DNA of 64,000 nt from DASXQK01 sp963757155 (GCA_963757155.1 CAVWQS010000037.1:191051-255050); one strand, 5' to 3'; positions 1-13,800 are shown, numbered from the stretch's first letter. Numbers and translations are program-made. Notes: generated by a model not told the origin, from the letters alone.

Positions 1-3000
1 CATGAGGCTGACAGTCACGCCGCCGCCGGTATCGGCGTAGGTGACGGTGTCGGTGCCGGCACCGCCGCTGATCGTATTGTCAGAGTCGTTACCGGCGAGG
101 GTGTCGTTGAAGGCTGAGCCGGTCAGGTTCTCGATGCCGGTGAGGGTGTCGCTACCGGCGCCGCCTGTGATCTGCGCGGTCTCCAGGGCGAGGCTGACGG
201 TCACCCCGCCGGCGGCTGCTGCATAGCTGGCCGTGTCGCCGATCTCGCTGTTGTCGCCACCGTCCAGGGTGTCGTTGCCGGCGCCAGCCTGCAGCGTGTC
301 GTCGCCCTCGAGGCCCATAAGGATGTTGGCCCCGGCATTGCCCGTCAGGTTGTCATCGTGAGTCGAGCCGGTCAGGTTCTCGATATTGGTGAGGGTGTCG
401 GTTCCCGCGCCGAACGTGTTTTGAGCGGTGCTTATGGCAAGGCTGACGGTCACGCCGCTGGCGGCGCCGATATAGCTGGCCGTGTCGCCGATCTCGCCGT
501 GGGTGCCGCCGTCCAGGGTGTCGTTGCCCGCGCCACCCTCCAGCGTGTCGTCGCCGGCGAGGCCGCTAAGGATGTTGGCATTGCCGTCGCCGGTGAGCGT
601 GTCGTCGCCTGCCGAGCCGGTGAGGTTCTCGAAATTGGTGAGGGTGTCGCTGCCGGCGCCCCCGGTCTCCTGGGCGGTGCCTTGATCCGCGAGGCTCACC
701 GTCACGGCATCGGCGGCGTCGGCATAACTGACGGTGTCGGTGCCCGCGCCGCCATTGATCGTATTGTCAGAGTCGTTACCGGCGAGGGTGTCGTTGAAGG
801 CCGAGCCGGCCAGGTTCTCGATGCCGGTGAGGGTGTCGGTGCCGGCCCCACCTGTGATCTGCGCGGTCTCCAGGGCGAGGCTGACGGTCACCCCGCCGGC
901 GGCTGCTGCATAGCTGGCCGTGTCGCCGACCTCGCTGTTGTCGCCACCATCCAGGGTGTCGTTGCCGGCACCACCCTGCAGCGTGTCGTCGCCCTCGAGG
1001 CCCATAAGGATGTTGGCCCCGGCATTGCCCGTCAGGCTGTCATCGTGAGTCGAGCCGGTCAGGTTCTCGATATTGGTGAGGGTGTCGGTTCCCGCGCCGA
1101 ACGTGTTTTGAGCGGTGCTTATGGTAAGGCTGACGGTCACGCCGCTGGCGGCTCCGATATAGCTGGCCGTGTCGGTCCCGTCGCCGCCGTCCAGGGTGTC
1201 GTTGCCCGCGCCACCCTCCAGCGTGTCGTCGCCGGCGAGGCCGCTGAGGGTGTTGGCATTCCCGTCGCCGGTGAGCGTGTCGTCGCCTGCCGAGCCGGTG
1301 AGGTTCTCGAAATTGCTGAGGGTGTCGCTGCCGGCGCCCCCGGTCTCCTGGGCGGTGCCTTGATCCGCGAGGCTCACCGTCACGGCATCGGCGGCGTCGG
1401 CATAGCTGACGGTGTCGGTGCCCGTGCCGCCATTGATCGTATTGTCGTTGTCGTCGCCCGCGAGGGTGTCGTTGAAGGCCGAGCCGGTCAGGTTCTCGAA
1501 ATTGGAGAGGGTGTCGGTGCCGGCGCCGCCTGTGATCTGCGCGGTCTCCAGGGCGAGGCTGACGGTCACCCCGCCGGTGGCATCGGCATAGCTGACGGTG
1601 TCGCCGATCTCGCCGTTGTCGCCACCATCCAGGGTGTCGTTGCCGGCACCACCTTGCAGCGTGTCGTCGCCCTCGAGGCCCATAAGGATGTTGGCCCCGG
1701 CATTGCCCGTCAGGTTGTCATCGTGAGTCGAGCCGGTCAGATTCTCGATATTGGTGAGGGTGTCGGTTCCCGCGCCGAACGTGTTTTGAGCGGTGCCTGT
1801 TGCGAGGCTGACGGTCACGCCGCTGGCGGCATCCTCATAGCTCGCGGTGTCGCTGCCCGCGCCGCCATCCAGGGTGTCGTTGCCGGCACCACCTTGCAGC
1901 GTGTCGTCGCCGCCAAGGCCGCTGAGGGTGTTGTTGCCCTCATCGCCGGTCAGGGTGTCGTTGAAGCCTGATCCCGTCAGGTTCTCGATGGCGGTGAGGG
2001 TGTCGCTGCCGGCACCCCCGGTGTCCTGGGAGTCGTGCTCCGCGAGGTTGACCGTCACGCCGCTGGCGGCGTCGGCATAACTGGCCGTGTCGGTTCCGTC
2101 GCCGCCGTCCAGCGTGTCGTCGCCGAGCCCGCCGATCAGGGAGTCGTTGCCGCCCAGGCCGCTGAGGCTGTTGTTTCCGTCGTTCCCGGTGATGACGTTG
2201 GCGAGCCCATTGCCGGTGACATCGATGTCGCTGTCGCCGAGCAGCGTGATGTCATGGACCGTCCCGCCGAGGGTGATGGCAATGCCGGTCGCATCAGCCG
2301 GTGCCGAGACGATCAGACCGTCGACAGCCGTCGTGGCCGGGCTGCCCGAATAGTCGCCCGGGGCGATGAAGATCTTGTCGCCGGCCGCGGCCGCGTCGAA
2401 GGCCGCCTGGATCGTGGCATAGCCGCTATTGCCCACGAGCAGGATCTTGCCGCCAGCGGCGTCGTCGATGACCTCGACATTGCTGAGCGGGTCGGTGCCT
2501 TCGCCGGCGCCGCCGTCGACGCTCCAGCCGTCGTCGGTGGCCGTCACCGTCACGGTGCCCGTGTAATGCGCCGTGTCGGTCCCAGCACCACCGTCCAGCG
2601 TGTCGTCGCCGGCCCCGCCGCTCAGCGAATCGTTACCGGCCCCGCCACTGAGGGTGTTGTTGCCGGCATCGCCGGTCAGGGTATCGTTGTGGCCAGAGCC
2701 CGTCAGATTCTCGATATTGGTGAGGGTGTCGGTTCCCGCGCCGATCGTGTCTTGTGCGGTGCCAATTGCGAGGCTGACGGTCACGCCGCTGCCGGCATCG
2801 GCATAGCTGGCGGTGTCGGTCCCGTCGCCGCCATCCAGCGTGTCGTTGCCGGCGCCGCCTTCAGCGTGTCGTCGCCGTCGAGGCCTTTGATGACATTGTC
2901 GTTGGCGTCGCCGGTGAGGGTGTCGTCGAAAGTGGAACCCGTCAGGTTCTCGATACTGATGAGCGTATCGGTTCCAGCACCGATTGTGTCCTGAGGGGCG

Positions 3001-6000
3001 CCTTGTATTGCCAGGGTGACGGTCACGCCATTGGCGGCATCCTCATAGCTCGCGGTGTCGCTGCCCGTCCCGCCATCCAGGGTGTCGTTCCCGGCACCAC
3101 CTTGCAGCGTGTCATCGCCGCCAAGGCCGCTGAGGGTATTCTTGCCGTCATCACCGGTCAGGGTGTCGTTGAAGGCCGAGCCGGTCAGGTTCTCGAAATT
3201 GGAGAGGCTGTCGCTGCCGGCACCCCCGGTGTCCTGGGAGCTTTGCTCTGCGAGGCTGACCGTCACGGCGCCGGCGGCATCCGCATAGCCCGCCGTGTCG
3301 TTGCCTGCGCCGCCATCGAGCTGATCGTCGCCGGCGCCGCCGGTCAGGGTGTCGTTGCCGCCCAGGCCGCTGAGACTGTTGTTGCCGTCGTTCCCGACGA
3401 TGACGTTGTCGAGCCCATTGCCGGTGACATCGATATCGCTGTCGCCGAGCAGCGTGATGTTGTGGACGCCCGTGTCGAGCGTAATCGCAATACTGGTCGC
3501 ATCGGCCGGCGCAGACAGCTTCAAATCCTCGACCGTCGCCGTGGCCGGGCTGCCCGAATAGTCGTCCGGGGCGATTTGGATCGTGTCGCCCGCCGAGGCC
3601 GCGTTGATCGCGGCCTGGATCGTGGCATAGCCGCCATTGCCGACGAGCAGGGTCTTGCCGCTCCCGGCGTCATCGATGACCTCGACATTGCTGAGCGTGT
3701 CGGTGCCTTCGACGATGCCGCCATTGACGCTCCAGCCGCCGTCCGTGGGCGTCGCTGCGACGGTGCCGGCGTAATGTGCCGTGTCGGTGCCGGCCCCGCC
3801 GTCGATGGTGTCGTTGCCGCCGGCGCCGGTGATACTGTCATCGCCGGCGTTGCCGATCAGCGTATTGGCGCCGGCATTGCCGGTGAGGGTGTCGTTGCCC
3901 GAACCGCCGGTGGCATTCTCGATCGAGGTAAATGTTGTCGTGCCGCCAACGCCGGAGGATGTGCCCGCGCTGAGATCGATCGTGACGCCTGAGGTGTCGT
4001 CGCTGTAGCTGATCGTATCGCTGCCGGCCCCACCGTGAACCACTGCCGTACCCGAGTGGTACTCGAGATGGAAGTTCGTGGCTGTGTCGCTGCCATTGAC
4101 GACCTGGCCATCGCCCCCGAACACATAGACGCTGATCGGCTGCGCGATGCCGGAGCTGTAGGTGTTGTCGTGGACGACCGTCCCGATGTTGAACGTCGCA
4201 GCGGTTACGTAGCCGCCGACATCGGCCCCGGTCGATCCGCTGAAGCTGTTGTCCGAAACCTCGAAGGACATTCCCTCGCTGAAGACGCCGCCGGCGTTGT
4301 CGATGAAGGTATTGTGGGTGATCGAACCAGTGCTGCCGGCGGTGAAATAAGCCGCTTTGGTCCAATCCTGGACGAGGTTGTGGTCGAAATCGAGGTCCGT
4401 CGCCGAGGAGGAGGTGCCGAAAGGACGGGAGTCCAAGTCATCCCCGGTAAGCACCGAGTTCTCGATCGTCACATTGGGGCTGCCGATCAGCAGGCCGATA
4501 TGGGAGGGGGAGGTGATATCCGGTGTGCCGAACGTATCGTAGCTGCCGCTGATCTCGACGCCGTCCACGGTCACGGGACCGCCGGCCTGGATCTTCACGC
4601 CGCCGGTGATGACGGTCTCCGGTCCGCGCCCGCCATCGGCGCCGTCGACGCCGGCATTCGCGCCCAGGAGGGTTACCGCCTTGTCGATGACGACATGCTC
4701 GTCATAGGTGCCTGCGGCGACCTCGATCGTATCGCCGGGCGAGGCCGCGTCGATCGCCTCCTGGATCGTGTCGTAGCCGCCGCTGCCGACCAGCAGGAAG
4801 TTGTGGCCGGCCCCGTCGCTGACCTTCTCCACGCCGGTCAGGAGATCCGTTCCGTTCGCGAGGCCCCCGCTGACCTGCCAGCCCGGCTGGTCGCCAGGTG
4901 TGCCCGGATCGATATCGCTGACCGCCGTGATGTTCGCAGCGGTCAGGCTGCCGCTATAGACAGCCGTGTCGGCACCATCGCCGCCATCGATCTTGTCGTT
5001 GCCCGCGCCACCGCTGAGGATGTTGGCATTGCCATCGCCGGTTAGGGTGTCATTGAAGGCCGAGCCGGTCAGGTTCTCGAAATTGGTGAGGGTGTCGCTG
5101 CCGGCGCCTCCGGTATCCTGAGCGCCGCCTTGATCCGCAAGGCTGACCGTCACGGCGCTGGCGGCACCGGCATAGCTGGCGGTGTCGCTCCCTCCCACGC
5201 CGCCATCCAGCGTATCGTCACCCGCTCCGCCGTTCAGCGTATCGTCGCCGGCGAGCCCGCTGAGGGTATTGTTATTGCCATCGCCGGTCAGGGTATCGTT
5301 GAAGTTCGAGCCGGTCAGGTTCTCGATATTTGCGAGGGTATCGCTTCCGGCGCCGCCGGTATCCTGGGCGGAGCCTTGCTGCGCCAGGCTGACCGTCACG
5401 CCGCTGCCGGCATCGGCATAGCTGGCCGTGTCGGTCCCGTCGCCGCCGTCCAGGCTGTCGTTGCCGTCGCCGCCGTTCAGCAGGTCGTTGCCGGCGCCGC
5501 CATTCAGCGTGTCGGCGCCGCCGAGACCCCGGAGGCTATTGTCGCCGTCATTGCCGTTGATGACATTGGCGAGCTCGTTTCCGGTGACATTGATGTCGCT
5601 CTCGTCGAGCAGCGTTATGTCATGGACACCCGTCCCGAGCGTGATCGCAAGACCGGTCGCATCGGCGGGCGCCGTAATGGTCAAATGATCGGCCGCCGTG
5701 GTTGCCGTGCCCGCGGGACCCGAAAAATCACCGGGGCCGACATGGACGGTGTCGCCGTCATGGGCCGCATCGAGAGCCCGCTGCAGGCTCGGGGTCGTCG
5801 TCCCCGGAGCGAAGAAGCTGTCCGCCGTGAAATAGACATCGCCAGCATTCAGCACGACCGAGCCGTAGCTGGCATTGTCCACGGCGTCGACCATCTTGTC
5901 GGAGAGCGCCAGCAGCTGATCGTCCGTCGCGTCGGACAACTTCACGGAATCGAAGATGTTGTCGCCGCCGAGGGTCAGATCGCTGGTCGGCGTGCCCTGG

Positions 6001-9000
6001 TTGACGATGTCGTGGGTATTGCCGTCGAAGGTATTGTTCGTGATCGTCACCGACCCGGGGGGCAGGTCGCTGCCGAGGCGGATACCCAGCCCCACCGCAT
6101 TGTCGGTGAAGCTGTTGCCGTCCAGGTTCAGGCCGAATGACGCGCCCGGCGTGTAGGTCCGCACGCCGGCACCCCAGGTTGCGTTCGACGGATCCGGGTT
6201 GACGATGTTCGAGAAGCTGTTGCCCGTGACGTCCACGTCGGTGTTGTTCGCGAGCAGGAAGCCGTAATAGGAGAGCCCATGGACGGTGTTGTCCGCGATG
6301 GTGCCGGTGACGCTGCTCAGATTGAAACCCGAGACGTCCGGGGAGCCGGTAAACACGTTGCCCGAGATGTCGACTTGCGTGCCCGTCGTGCCGTTCCAAT
6401 CACCCGCGACGAAAACCGCGTCAGCCGAGCCGGTCAGTCACGCCGCTGATGCGGTTGTCGTCCAGGGTCACGCTATCGGGGCCATTGAGCGTGTAGAGGA
6501 CGGACGTACCTGGATTCGTGATGACGTTGTTGTCGAAGCTGATGGCCGCGCCGGCCGTATAGGAGTCGAAATGCTGCCGGGTGATCGTGAACCCGTCGAA
6601 GGTGACCGGACCCGTCGTATTGAAGCGTGTATTCGCGGTGCCGCTGCCGCCGTCGATGATGGTCTCCGTCCCGCGGTCGCCATTCAGATCGCCATCGGCG
6701 TCGTTGGCGCTGACGCCGGCATTGGCGCCGAGGAAGGTCAGCGGCTTGTCGATCCCGGTCGGGAGAGTCCAGGTGCCGGGCGCGACGATGATGGTGTCGC
6801 CGGCGGAGGCGGCGGTTATGGCAGCGGCGATGTCGGCGTAGCCGCCATTGCCGACGAGCAGGAAGTGATGGCCGGCGCCATCGCTTATTTTTTCAACGCC
6901 GGTCAGGGTATCGAGCCCGTCTGTGTTGCCGCCATCGACTTGCCAGCCGGCCTGGCTGCCGGGCGTGAAGGGGTCGGCATCGGCTATGGCATGGATGCTC
7001 GTTCCCGCCAGATTCCCGGAATAGACCGCCGTATCGATGCCGGTATTGCCCCTGATGACATCATCGCCGTCGCCGCCGGCGAGTTTGTCGTTGCCGGCGC
7101 CGCCGTCGATCAGATTGGGGCCGGAGGTCCCGTAGTGGCTGAGATCCTCGCCCGGCGTGCCGCCCATGACCCTGGTCTCGATCGTGAGCCCCTCGGCCGT
7201 GTTGCCGCTGTCGGCGACGACCGGGAAGATTGTCGGCAACGCCAGGGTGCTGGCGTCGAAGGAGACCGCCGTCGCCGTGGAGGTCGCGGTACTGCCCGCG
7301 GTGAAGCTGTTGTCCGTGATCGAGATATCGCTGGGGGGGCTGCCGCCGAAATCGCAATTGCTGATGCGGATACCCTGGCCCGACCCTTCGATGGTGAAGC
7401 TGTTGCCGCTCACATCGACATGGGAGGACTGGTTCAGCCTGAGATAGCCGCCATCGTCGAATGTGTTTCCGCTGACGGTGGAGGTTCCCCCGCCGGCATT
7501 GGCGTTCTGGAGGAAGAGATTGCCCCCCGAGAAGGTGGCGTCGCTGACGCTCGTATTCGTGCTGTCGAAGATATTGACGACCGTCGATCCGCCGACGTTG
7601 TCGTACTCGCCGCCGGTGATCGTGATGTCGCTGCCCTGGCCGAAGATGAAGGTCGTCGCTCCGCCGGTGGTGGTGGTCACGTTGTAGGTGACATGATCCA
7701 GCGACAGCCCGTCGGCGCCCGTTATAGCTGATAGATTGCCGGAGCCTGCGTTGCCATTGTTGGTACCGGTCAGCGTGACGTGCTGGAGGGTGAGGTCATG
7801 GCCGCCGTTGCCGCTGTCCCACTGCAGGATGTACTGATTGCCGCTGCTGTATTGCAGCGTCATATTCTTGAGGGTCAGGCCATTGGCGACGCCGGTGCCG
7901 AAGTCGGCCGCGTCGGAGGCTATACGGGGATTGCCGGTGATGATGGTCTGGCCTTCGCCCGAGCCGACGAAGGTCACATTGTCGGGGATGTGGCCCGATC
8001 CGACCGAGCCGAAGGTGCCTTGGCCCGGAGGGGCGCCGTCGCCGATGTTGAAGGTGCCGGGGGCGATCATGATCGTGTCGCCGGACCCGGCCACGGACTT
8101 GGCGGCGTAGATGGTGGCGTAGCCGCCATTTCCGACGAGCAGGAAGTTGTGGCCGTTGCCGTCGCTGACTTTCTCGACGCCGGTCACGAGGTCCGTGCCG
8201 TCCGTGCTGCTGCTGATCTGCCAGCCCGGCTGGTTGCCTGCCGTAGCGGGATCGGCATCGGCGACAGCGATGATATTCGCCGCGGTCAGGGTCCCGCTAT
8301 AGACCGCCGTGTCGATGCCGGCGCCGCCATTCATCGTGTCGTCGCCGGCAAGGCCGCTCAGGGTATTGTTATTGGCATCCCCGGTCAGGGTGTCATTGAA
8401 GGCCGAGCCGGTCAGATTCTCGATATTGGTGAGGGTGTCGCTTCCGGCGCCGCCGGTATCCTGGGCGGAGCCTTGATTTGCCAGGCTGACGGTCACAGCG
8501 CTCCCGGCATTTAAATAGCTGGCGGTATCGGTCCCGGCGCCCCCGTCCAGCGTGTCGTTGCCGGCGCTGCCGATCAGTGTGTCGTTACCGGCACCGCCGC
8601 TCAACTTGTCGTCGCCGAAGACGCCGTTGACGAGGTAGCCGCCGGTCAGGGTGTCGTCGTAGGCCGAACCGGTCAGGTTCTCGATACTGTCGAGGGTGTC
8701 GCTGCCGCCGCCCCCTGTATCTTGGGGGGTGAAGAACTGCACTGCGAGGCTCACCGTCACGCCGCTGGCGGCATCGGCATAGCTGGCCGTGTCACTCCCG
8801 TCGCCCCCGTGCAGCGTGTCGTCGCCGGCGCCGCCGTTCAACGTGTCGTTGCCGTCGCCCCCGTCCAGCGTGTCGTTGCCGGCGAGGCCGAAGATGCTGT
8901 CATTGCCGGCGTTGCCGATCAGCGTATTGGCGCCGCTATCGCCGGTGATGGTGTCGTTGCCGGAACCGCCGATGGCGTTCTCGATCGAGGTGAATGTCGC

Positions 9001-9921
9001 CGTTCCGCCGGCGCCGGAGGATGTGCCGGCATTGAGATCGATCGTGACGCTCGTTGCAGCGTCCTCATAGCTGACCGCGTCGCTGCCGGCACCACCATGC
9101 ACGGTCGCGGTGCCCGAGTGGTATTCGAGATGGAAGACCGTGGGGTCGTCGCTGCCGTCGACCACCTGACCATCCGGTCCTTGGAGATAGACGCTGACCG
9201 GCTGCGCCACTTGCGAGCTGTACGTATTATCGTGAACAAAATTCCCGACGTCGAAGCTTGCCGAAGTTGCTATGCCGCCGACATCGGCACCTCTCGACCC
9301 CCTGAAGCTGTTGTCCGAGACGTCGAACGCGGACATCTGCTCGCTGAAGACGCCGCTGGCGTTGTCGAGGAAGGTGTTGTGGGTGACTGAGCCCGTGCTG
9401 CCGGCAGTGAAATATCCGGCCCTGATCCAGCCCTGTACGAGGTTTTGGTTGAAATCGAGGTCCGTGGCGGAGGCGAAGGTGCCGAAGGGACGCGAGACGA
9501 TGGGGTCGCCGCCTCCGCCGTCCCCTGGCTGAGGATCTCCGGTGAGCACGGAGTTCTCGATCGTCGCATCGGCGCCGCCGATCAGCAGGCCGATGCGGGG
9601 CGGAGAGGTGATATCCGGCGTGCCTGACGTGTCGTAGCTGCCGCTGATCTCGACGCCGTTCACGGTCACGCCGTCGGCGCCGATCTTCACACCGCCGGTG
9701 ATGATCGTTTCGGGCCCGCGGGCCTCGGCGCCATCGACATCGGCATTCGCGCCCTGGAGGGTCACGGCTTTGCTGAGGACCACATGCTCGGCATAGGTCC
9801 CGGCGCTGGTGGTGATGGTGTAGCCATCCTCGGTGCTGGCGGCGTCGATCGCGGCCTGGATGGTCCCGTAAGTGTTGATGAGGTTGCCGTCGCCGTCGAA
9901 AACCTGAACCGTATTGGACAT
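1..9921 (-). CDS. Giant RTX / beta-helix exoprotein 1 (3' end outside window, two frameshifts)
   Basis: Starts with MSNTVQVFDGDGN at 9921, with an AAGG ribosome-binding site about 8 bases upstream. The first ~260 residues form a NosD/pectate-lyase-like parallel beta-helix (TIQAAIDAAS, then repeated xVTIENSxL and HNTFxDN rungs). RTX blocks of the GGAGNDTLDGG type follow, alternating with further beta-helix blocks and with a recurring linker (LTGVEKVSDGAGHNFLLVGNGGY). Stops interrupt the frame near 6421 (after GVTDRLG; the next base phase continues ADAVFVAGDWNGTTG) and near 2862, where one base is missing compared with sister repeats. The minus frame is open from about 2860 to base 1, so the C-terminus and any secretion signal lie outside. 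More than 3,300 residues are visible. Known for the family: RTX repeats bind calcium and fold after type I secretion. Role in adhesion or biofilm is inference. Confidence 0.85.
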
Positions 9922-10192
9922 GGGTGCGCCTTAACGGATGTGGCGGGATGGAGGGGGAGAGGGCGAAGAAATTCCGGCGATCGCCGCCGCGGAGATTCCC
10001 GCGGCGCAGACGCAGGCGCTCTGGTCGGGCGTGGAGGCCTTTGGGCCGGTCGTGGCTCGAAGGGGCAAAGGGGAGGCGGGATGTTGTTCTGGCGCCGAAG
10101 CTGGGTTTGGCGCGCGCGGGGAGGCTCGCGGTGAGACTGCGCGAGTTGTCCCGGTGACGGCATCATGCGCAGGGGCCGCCCCCCTTCCCAGG

Positions 10193-10267
10193 CCAAAAAT
10201 GGTCATAAAGCCCCGGACCCGTGTCTATTAATTAACACGGCTTGGATTTAGACCTGATTTACAGAAG
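10193..10267 (-). promoter_or_regulatory. Conserved upstream element of exoprotein 1
   Basis: About 270 bases before the start codon at 9921. On the minus strand it reads TCTGTAAAT, then an inverted repeat CCGTGT...ACACGG (10219-10240) around an AT core, then CCGGGGC and TTTTTGGCC. The same order of motifs occurs before the paralogue at 21421-21496. An operator or promoter shared by both genes is inference; I cannot place -35 and -10 boxes confidently. Confidence 0.5.
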
Positions 10268-10630
10268 CAGAGAGGGTCGATCAAGCACAATCGAAGATTG
10301 CAAAGTTCCCTCGGAAGTCATTGATATATGGAACTTCCTCTTCGTCTGCCCGCCGGCCCCGAGTTTGGCGCCAGTTCAATGGGTTGCATGGAGACTTGGC
10401 GGGTCACGCCAATGGGAGGGCTCTGATGGACCGAGCGCTGCGCAATGGCATTTGACTTCAACCGTAATTTGCGTATAGTCTGAAATGATGATCTGGAAGT
10501 GGACCCCCCGCTCTCGGCTGGCAACCGAGCCCGGCGCGAGGGCGCCGGTCGTACCCTCGACATCGAAGAAGACGGCGGCACCCCGGCTTGTGGACCCGCC
10601 TCTTGCCTGCGCGCTCCGCCCGCCTTCGTC
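10268..10630. other. Gene-free stretch between the two exoprotein genes
   Basis: Spacer between the 3' side of exoprotein gene 2 and the 5' side of gene 1. It has short open frames on both strands but none with a recognisable product, ribosome-binding site or codon pattern like the neighbours. I see no gene here. Confidence 0.5.
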
Positions 10631-10760
10631 CGGAGAGGAGACGACAACGCCTGTAGATTCCCTGCAGAAACAGGGACCGGACCCGGGATAGCCCGTCGGA
10701 GAGGCGACGATAACGACTGCAGATTCCCTGCAGAAGCAGGCGTTACGGTGGACCTGGGAT
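10631..10760. repeat. Two tandem copies of a ~62-base repeat with inverted core
   Basis: Copies at about 10631-10690 and 10697-10760 share CGGAGAGG-GACGA-AACG, AGATTCCCTGCAGAA and GGACC-GGGATA. The core CCTGCAGAAGCAGG can fold back on itself. It lies just beyond the stop of exoprotein gene 2 (10818), so it could be a transcript-end structure or an interspersed palindromic repeat. Confidence 0.55.
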
Positions 10761-10817
10761 AACAGTCAACTCAACGCCAACTGTCGCGGGTTGGAGGTCC
10801 GCCACCACCCCTGCGTT

Positions 10818-13800
10818 TCATCCGAAATGGAAGTGCGAATTGGCTTCGGCGCCGTGGGTTGCCCAAGCGGCGGCCGCGGCCTGGGCGGGTGCGGCGGGAG
10901 CTGTTCCGGGATGGAAGGTGAAGTCGGCGGCGGTGAGGCTGGCGACGGTCACGTTCTTCAGGGTGATGGTGTCGGCGCTGTCGAGGGTGATGATCACATT
11001 CGCGCCGGACTGGGCCATGTGGCTATGCACCGCGGCGAAATTGGCGAAGACCGCGGTGGAGAAGTCGATCGTGTCATGGGCGGCGCCGCTCGCCACGAAG
11101 CCGGTGATCGTGTCCTTCCCGAAGGCCTTGTCGAAGACGAAGCTGTCGATCCCGATGCCGCCGTCGAGGCTGTCATTGCCGGCGCCGCCGATCAGCCGGT
11201 CGTTGCCGGCCCCGCCGGAGAGGATGTCGTTGCCGGCGGCGCCGTTCAGGCCGTCGTTGCCGCCGAGGCCGTTGAGGGTATTGGCGCCGGCATTGCCGCT
11301 CAGCTTGTCGTTGAAGTTCGAGCCGTCGAGATTCTCGAAGTTGAGCAGGGTATCGGTCCCGGACCCGCCGGTGTTCTGGGCCGTGGCCGAGGCGAGGTTG
11401 ACCTTCACGGCGGCGGTGGCATCGGCGTAGCTGGCCGTGTCGCTGCCGGCCGCACCGCCGTCCATGTGGTCGTTGCCGGCGCCGCCGTTCAGGGTGTCGT
11501 TGCCTGCGGCACCGGTCAGCGTGTCGTTACCGGCGCCGCCCTTCAGCGTGTCATTGCCGGCCAGGCCGCTGAGGACATTGGCGCTGGCATTGCCGGTGAG
11601 GGTGTCGTTGAAGGCGGTGCCGGTCAGGTTCTCGAAATTGACGAGCGTGTCGACCCCGGCGCCGATGGTGTTCTGCGCGGTTGCGATGGCGAGGTTGACG
11701 GTCACGCCGGCCGTCGCGTCGGCGTAGCTGGCCGTATCGGTTCCGGCGGCCCCGCCGTCCATGGAATCATTGCCGGCGCCGCCGTTCAGGGTGTCGTTGC
11801 CGGCACCGCCGATCAGGGAGTCGTTGCCGGCACCGGCAGCCAGCGTGTCATTGCCGGCGCCGCCATTCAGGATATTGGCGGCGGTGCTGCCGGTGAGGGT
11901 GTCGTTCAGGTTCGAGCCCGTGAGGTTCTCGATAGTGGCCAGGGTGTCGACCCCGGCGCCGATGGTGTTCTGCGCCGGCGGCGATCGCCAGGCTGACCGT
12001 CACCGCCGGCTGGTGGCATCGGCATAGCTGGCCGTGTCGGTGCCGGCCGCCCCGATCAGGGAGTTGTTGCCGGCCCCGCCGTTCAGGGTGTCATTGCCGG
12101 CCCCGCCGTTCAGGATATTGGCGGCCGCGTTGCCGGTGAGGGTGTCGTTCAGGTTCGAGCCGGTGAGGTTCTCGATATTGGTCAGGGTATCGGTCCCGGA
12201 CCCGACCGTGTTCTGGGCCGTGGTTATCGCGAGGCTGACCGTCACCCCGGCCGTGGCATCGGCATAGCTGGCGGTGTCGCTGCCGCGGCCCCGCCATCCA
12301 TGACGTCGTTGCCGGCGCCGCCGATCAGCGTGTCGTTGCCGACGCCGCCGATCAGGGAGTCGTTGCCGGCCCCGGCGTTCAGCATGTCGTTGCCGGCCCC
12401 GCCGTTCAGGATATTGGCGGCGGCATTGCCGGTCAGGGTGTCGTTGAAGGCCGAGCCGGTCAGGTTCTCGAAATTGGTCAAAGTGTCGAAGCCGGCACCG
12501 ATCGTGTCCTGATCCGACTGGGTTAGGTTGACGGTGACGGCGCCGGTGGCATCGGCATAGCTGGCGGTGTCGCTGCCGGCGGCACCGCCGTCCATGATGT
12601 CATCGCCGGCACCCCCCATCAGGGTGTCGTTGCCGGCCCCGCCCAACAGATTGTCTTCGCCGGCCCCGCCGTTCAGCGTGTCATTGCCGGCGCCGCCGTC
12701 GAGGATGTTGGCATTGGCATCGCCCGTGAGGGTGTCGTTGAGGGCCGATCCCGTCAGGTTCTCGATGCCGATCAGCGTGTCGACGCCGGCGCCGATGGTG
12801 TTCTGCGCCGCCGCAATGGCGAGGCTGACGGTGACGCCGCTGGAGGCACCGACATAGCTCGCTGTGTCGTTCCCGTCGCCGCCATCCAGGACGTTGTTGC
12901 CGGCATTGCCGGCCAGGGTGTCGTCGAAGACCGAGCCGATGACGTTCTCGATATTGGCCAGGGTGTCGATGCCGGCCCCGCTGCCGCCATTGGTCCCGGT
13001 GTCCTGGGCGGTCGTCACGGCCAGGTTGACGGTCACGGCATCCCCGGCATCGGCGTAGCTCACGGTATCGGTGCCCGTGCCGCCGTCCAGGCTGTCATTG
13101 CCGTCGCCGCCGATCAGCATGTCGTTGCCGCCGCCGCCGGTCAGCTTGTTGTCGTTGAAGTCGCCGATGAGGGTGTCGTTGAAGTTCGATCCCGTGACGT
13201 TCTCGATGCTGATCAGCGTGTCGTTGCCGGCGTTGACGGTGTTTTGCGGCGAGTCTTGCTGCGTGAGGTCGACGGTGACGGCCCCGGTGGCATCAGCATA
13301 GCTGGCGGTATCGTTCCCGTCGCCACCGTCCAGGATGTTGTCGTGGCTGTCGCTACCCAGGGTGTCGTTGAAGGCCGAGCCGGTCAGGTTCTCGAAATTG
13401 CTGAGGGTATCGCTGCCCGCACCGACAGTATTCTGGGCAGAGCCTTGCAGGGCGAGGCTGACCGTGACGGCCGCGGTTGCATCGGCGTAGCTCGCCGTGT
13501 CGCCGACGCCGCCGTCGTCGTTGCCGCCGCCGTCCAGCAGGTTGTTGCCGGCATCGCCGCCCAGGGTATCGTCGTGGGCCGAGCCCGTGAGATTCTCGAT
13601 GCCGATCAGGGTATCGCTGCCGGCACCGCCGGTATCCTGACCGGAGCCTTGCAGCATGAGGCTGACCGTCACGCCGCTGTCGGCAGCGACGTAGGTGGCG
13701 GTGTCGGTGCCCGTCGCCGCCATCCAGGATATCGTCGCCATTGCCGCCGTTCAGCGTGTCATTGCCGGCGAGGCCGAGGATCGTGTTGTTGTTATCGTCG

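Noticed and set aside
6400..6440. Programmed ribosomal frameshift in exoprotein 1
   Set aside because: No slippery heptamer or downstream structure is evident, and similar shifts occur at unrelated places in many genes, which fits sequence error better.
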